A stretch of 64,000 nucleotides of DNA from CAYRUD01 sp964427425 (GTDB taxonomy: Bacteria > Chlamydiota > Chlamydiia > Chlamydiales > FEN-1388). Both the position numbers and the translations under genes were made by a program. Positions 61,745-64,000 of this stretch are shown here, in pieces (positions within the stretch are counted from its first letter, which is position 1; the number at the start of each line of letters is the position of its first letter). The notes under the pieces were generated by a model that was given only the letters and a program-made list of their open reading frames with translations, was not told the origin of the DNA and made no database searches. The DNA lies in the NCBI GenBank assembly GCA_964427425.1, contig CAYRUD010000019.1, positions 20,131 to 84,130 of the forward strand. The letters run 5' to 3'.

Positions 61745-63643
61745 TTATTTTATGGTGATGGTAACTGGATCGCTATACATGATAGTGTCATCATGCGCGA
61801 CGATCTTGTACTCAGTTCGCTTCCTGTTCTCTATGTTTCTTACTCTTACAACTAGTGGCTTATTTGCCGGTACAGTCTTAATAAGAGCTCCATTCTGATA
61901 AACGAGATACTTAGTAACAAGTGGATCTGGACTTTGTTTCCATGAGAGCATATGCATGTATTCAAATTGAGAAGCAAACATGTGTTCAATGAATTTGCCC
62001 TTGGCTTTCATAGGCGGTGAAAGAAGATACATATATTTTGACGCAGAAGATGCTAAGGAAGACCCTGATGGACTCGTAACGACGACATCGACAATTCCAG
62101 TTCCTGATGGAACGGTAGCAGTTATAGATGTGGGTGAATTTACAATGAATGAAGCAGGCACTGTTCCAAAAAGAACAGATGTGGTGTTCCATAAACTGCT
62201 TCCTGTAATAATTACTTCATCTCCTCCTTTTTTGGGCCCTGAGGAAGAAGAAAGGCTTACTACTCTAGGCAAAGCTAAATAGCTTACGGAGCTAAATTGA
62301 TATCCGCTGACTGTCATTTCTCTCCAAGTAACAACAATATTACCATTAAAATCAGTCGCAGCATTAATAAGCGCTCCGCCTCCATCGGCTAGCAATTCAG
62401 AAGTTACGCCGATTTCAATAGGTGACTGCCACTCGCTACTATCAAATGATTTATAAGCCGATTTAGCTATCCAATATGACCCATTAAACTCCTTCCATAG
62501 AGCCGTTACATTCCCAAATGGGTCTACTACTGATCGAGGTGAGTTTGCTTGATTTTCAATACTAGATAAAGAAAGGGGAGATTGCCAAGCGCCCCCTGCT
62601 GACCTATAAGATGATCGAATATCTGTGTTGAGGCCAATAGCTCCTTCCCAAATCACAGTGGCGTTGCCCTCATTGTCGAAAGTAATCTGAGGGATGTCCG
62701 AAGCTCTTCGAGAAGTATCTAATATTGTCTCGACAGGCTCCCAATTAGAGTTGCCGGAAAGTTTCATTCGAGTTTGAACATAAGAAGACGAATCCATTTC
62801 CGCAATCCATCCGACCATAGCATTTCCTGATCGATCAAAAGCTATAGAGAGCATGCCTATGCCTATCCCTGTTATGCTGCCCCCTATACTAGACAACATC
62901 GTAGGAGAGTCCCATGAGCTACTGTTGGAGTATTTAGTTGATGTGAATATTGCAGATATGCCTGGCATGACATACTCATGCCAAATGGCAAAGGCATTAC
63001 CGAATGGATCAAATGCAAACTTAAAATAGTATACCTCATTTATTCCTGTCTTTATATTCTCGGCTGTAAGCCAGTCATTGCCTAGTGGCTTAGTAACTCC
63101 TTGGATCATCCAAGTTGCATTGTTAGTATCTAGTCGAGTCCATATAACTCCAATATTCCCTTGAGAGTCGATCGCCATTTGAAATTGTGGATCTACACTC
63201 CCTCCCATATTAACACCTGGAATTGTAATTGAAGCTTGCCATGTCCCTCCGAAAGGTTTAGTCCAGTACTGAAGACCCCATTCGGATCCGCCTAATTTTA
63301 TAGCTGCTATTGCTGTAAGATTGCCAAGAGGGTCTACAACAAGTTGGGGGTATAATATGCCAAGATCACTTGAATCAATAAACACATCCTCAATAGGCCC
63401 CCAGTCTGAGCCAAATGGTTTGGTAGAGGATTGAATAACGTCATACTCAGTCCCGTTGATTGTTTTCCTAATTCTCCAAAGAGCGGTGGTATTTCCAAAT
63501 GAATCAATGACAACCGGAGCGCCAGTCTCGGTAAACCCAACATCACTTAAGCTAACCTGTGTCGTCCACTGAGCTTGTAGTGGTGAAAAAATGAGAAGAG
63601 CGCACATTACAAATAGCGATCTTGCAAAGGAAATAAATGTCAT
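61745..63643 (-). CDS. Secreted eight-repeat, TIG-domain protein, copy 2
   Basis: A paralog of identical length (632 residues) and layout. The signal peptide is MTFISFARSLFVMCALLIFSPLQA, cleaved before Q25 (both copies then read QW(S/T)T). Eight D-x-x-G-N repeats (DSFGNTTALW, DPLGNLTAIA, DSQGNIGVIW, DPFGNAFAIW, DRSGNAMVGW, DNEGNATVIW, DPFGNVTALW, DFNGNIVVTW) are followed by the TIG domain and a C-terminal beta domain. A strong ribosome-binding site GGAGGGAAAAGAT precedes the ATG. Tandem duplication explains the pair and the third copy beyond. Confidence 0.85.
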   Translation of the reverse strand: MTFISFARSLFVMCALLIFSPLQAQWTTQVSLSDVGFTETGAPVVIDSFGNTTALWRIRKTINGTEYDVIQSSTKPFGSDWGPIEDVFIDSSDLGILYPQLVVDPLGNLTAIAAIKLGGSEWGLQYWTKPFGGTWQASITIPGVNMGGSVDPQFQMAIDSQGNIGVIWTRLDTNNATWMIQGVTKPLGNDWLTAENIKTGINEVYYFKFAFDPFGNAFAIWHEYVMPGISAIFTSTKYSNSSSWDSPTMLSSIGGSITGIGIGMLSIAFDRSGNAMVGWIAEMDSSSYVQTRMKLSGNSNWEPVETILDTSRRASDIPQITFDNEGNATVIWEGAIGLNTDIRSSYRSAGGAWQSPLSLSSIENQANSPRSVVDPFGNVTALWKEFNGSYWIAKSAYKSFDSSEWQSPIEIGVTSELLADGGGALINAATDFNGNIVVTWREMTVSGYQFSSVSYLALPRVVSLSSSSGPKKGGDEVIITGSSLWNTTSVLFGTVPASFIVNSPTSITATVPSGTGIVDVVVTSPSGSSLASSASKYMYLLSPPMKAKGKFIEHMFASQFEYMHMLSWKQSPDPLVTKYLVYQNGALIKTVPANKPLVVRVRNIENRKRTEYKIVAHDDTIMYSDPVTITIK

Positions 63644-63901
63644 ATCTTTTCCCTCCTTCCTGATAAAAAAGAAAACTATTTTTCTACATATCTATTTGTG
63701 TCATTTCGACAAATGAATACTTAATTTGCTTTTCTTTAGCCTTTGAAGGAATGAAGGAAAATACAGCTAATAGACTGTAGTTGCGATTTGCTCGAGGTCC
63801 AAAGAAGGTGGTGTTTCAAAGAGAAATTATTAGAATTACTCAGAGTAGCTTAGCTGTGGCGCCCTCCTTCTCGAGAGGAAGGAGGGGATTGGGTATTCTT
63901 G

Positions 63902-64000
63902 CTATTTGATTGAGATTGTGAGTGGATCGCTGTAAAGGCCAGAGTCTCCTTGAGCGACAATTCTATACTCAACTCGCTTCTTACCCCTTACATTTCGCAC
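63902..64000 (-). CDS. Third TIG-family paralog, 3' end only (cut by the window edge)
   Basis: The last 99 bp, read on the minus strand, encode 32 residues and a TAG stop: VRNVRGKKRVEYRIVAQ and LYSDPLTISIK. This aligns with the final beta domain of both upstream copies (RVRN(I)ENRKRTEYKIVAHD and KKRVEYRVVAYDD..SEPVTITIK). The rest of the gene is beyond the window. A perfect 9-bp hairpin (63862-63870 with 63878-63886) lies 16 bp after the stop. It shows that the family has at least three tandem members. Confidence 0.85.
   Translation of the reverse strand: MRNVRGKKRVEYRIVAQGDSGLYSDPLTISIK

Overview
The window reads as a piece of the chromosome of a chlamydia outside the family Chlamydiaceae (an amoeba-associated or 'environmental' member of the Chlamydiales); I cannot fix the genus. 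Three gene blocks follow orders I recall from Chlamydia trachomatis: HU/IHF - hypothetical - accA; a malate dehydrogenase / FAD oxidoreductase / phnP-like / hflX cluster; and recR - fabH - fabD - fabG - acpP. Against that background the window carries things Chlamydiaceae lack: a citrate synthase beside malate dehydrogenase, F-box proteins, DUF4116 repeat proteins, an IQ-motif protein, a KGG-repeat stress protein and a secreted superoxide dismutase. These fit a larger-genome chlamydia living in protist hosts.

Layout. 1-5.8 kb: a possibly 5'-cut gene of unknown function, tyrS, an HU/IHF protein, an L,D-transpeptidase and accA, all on +. 5.8-12.6 kb: minus-strand Mn-type SOD, ElbB-like protein, an OppA-type lipoprotein, and a 1155-residue protein whose C-terminal half repeats the OppA fold without an export signal. 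12.8-13.1 kb: two tandem serine tRNAs with a clear promoter. 13.6-19.6 kb: M32 carboxypeptidase, PAP2 phosphatase and two tandem paralogous F-box proteins. 19.9-28 kb: malate dehydrogenase, citrate synthase, a membrane protein, an FAD oxidoreductase, an MBL-fold hydrolase, HflX and a hypothetical. 28-31 kb: a 1004-residue coiled-coil protein. 31.3-38.1 kb: a plus-strand run of mtaB, hypothetical, glgB, ligA. 38.1-42.1 kb: two more F-box-like proteins and the KGG-repeat protein. 42.9-45.8 kb: miaB, rplM-rpsI, acpP.

45.9-55.9 kb is an accessory block that sits exactly between acpP and fabG, two genes adjacent in Chlamydia, both still in the expected order and strand. It holds a gene broken by an early stop, a glutaredoxin, a DUF2267 protein, an IQ-motif protein with a kinase-like domain, an MFS transporter with a DUF2000 partner, and two DUF4116 proteins. 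Those two arose by tandem duplication that also copied the tail of fabG, leaving a fabG 3' remnant between them. 55.9-59.6 kb: fabG, fabD, fabH (one minus-strand operon) and recR. 59.7-64 kb: three tandem secreted paralogs (the third cut by the window edge) with eight Asp/Gly/Asn repeats, a TIG domain and a C-terminal beta domain.

How it works together: housekeeping genes (fatty-acid synthesis, TCA cycle, glycogen, translation, repair) form the conserved skeleton; the insertions are mostly candidate host-interaction factors (F-box, DUF4116, IQ/kinase-like, coiled-coil and secreted propeller-like proteins). Effector roles are inference; no secretion genes are in the window.
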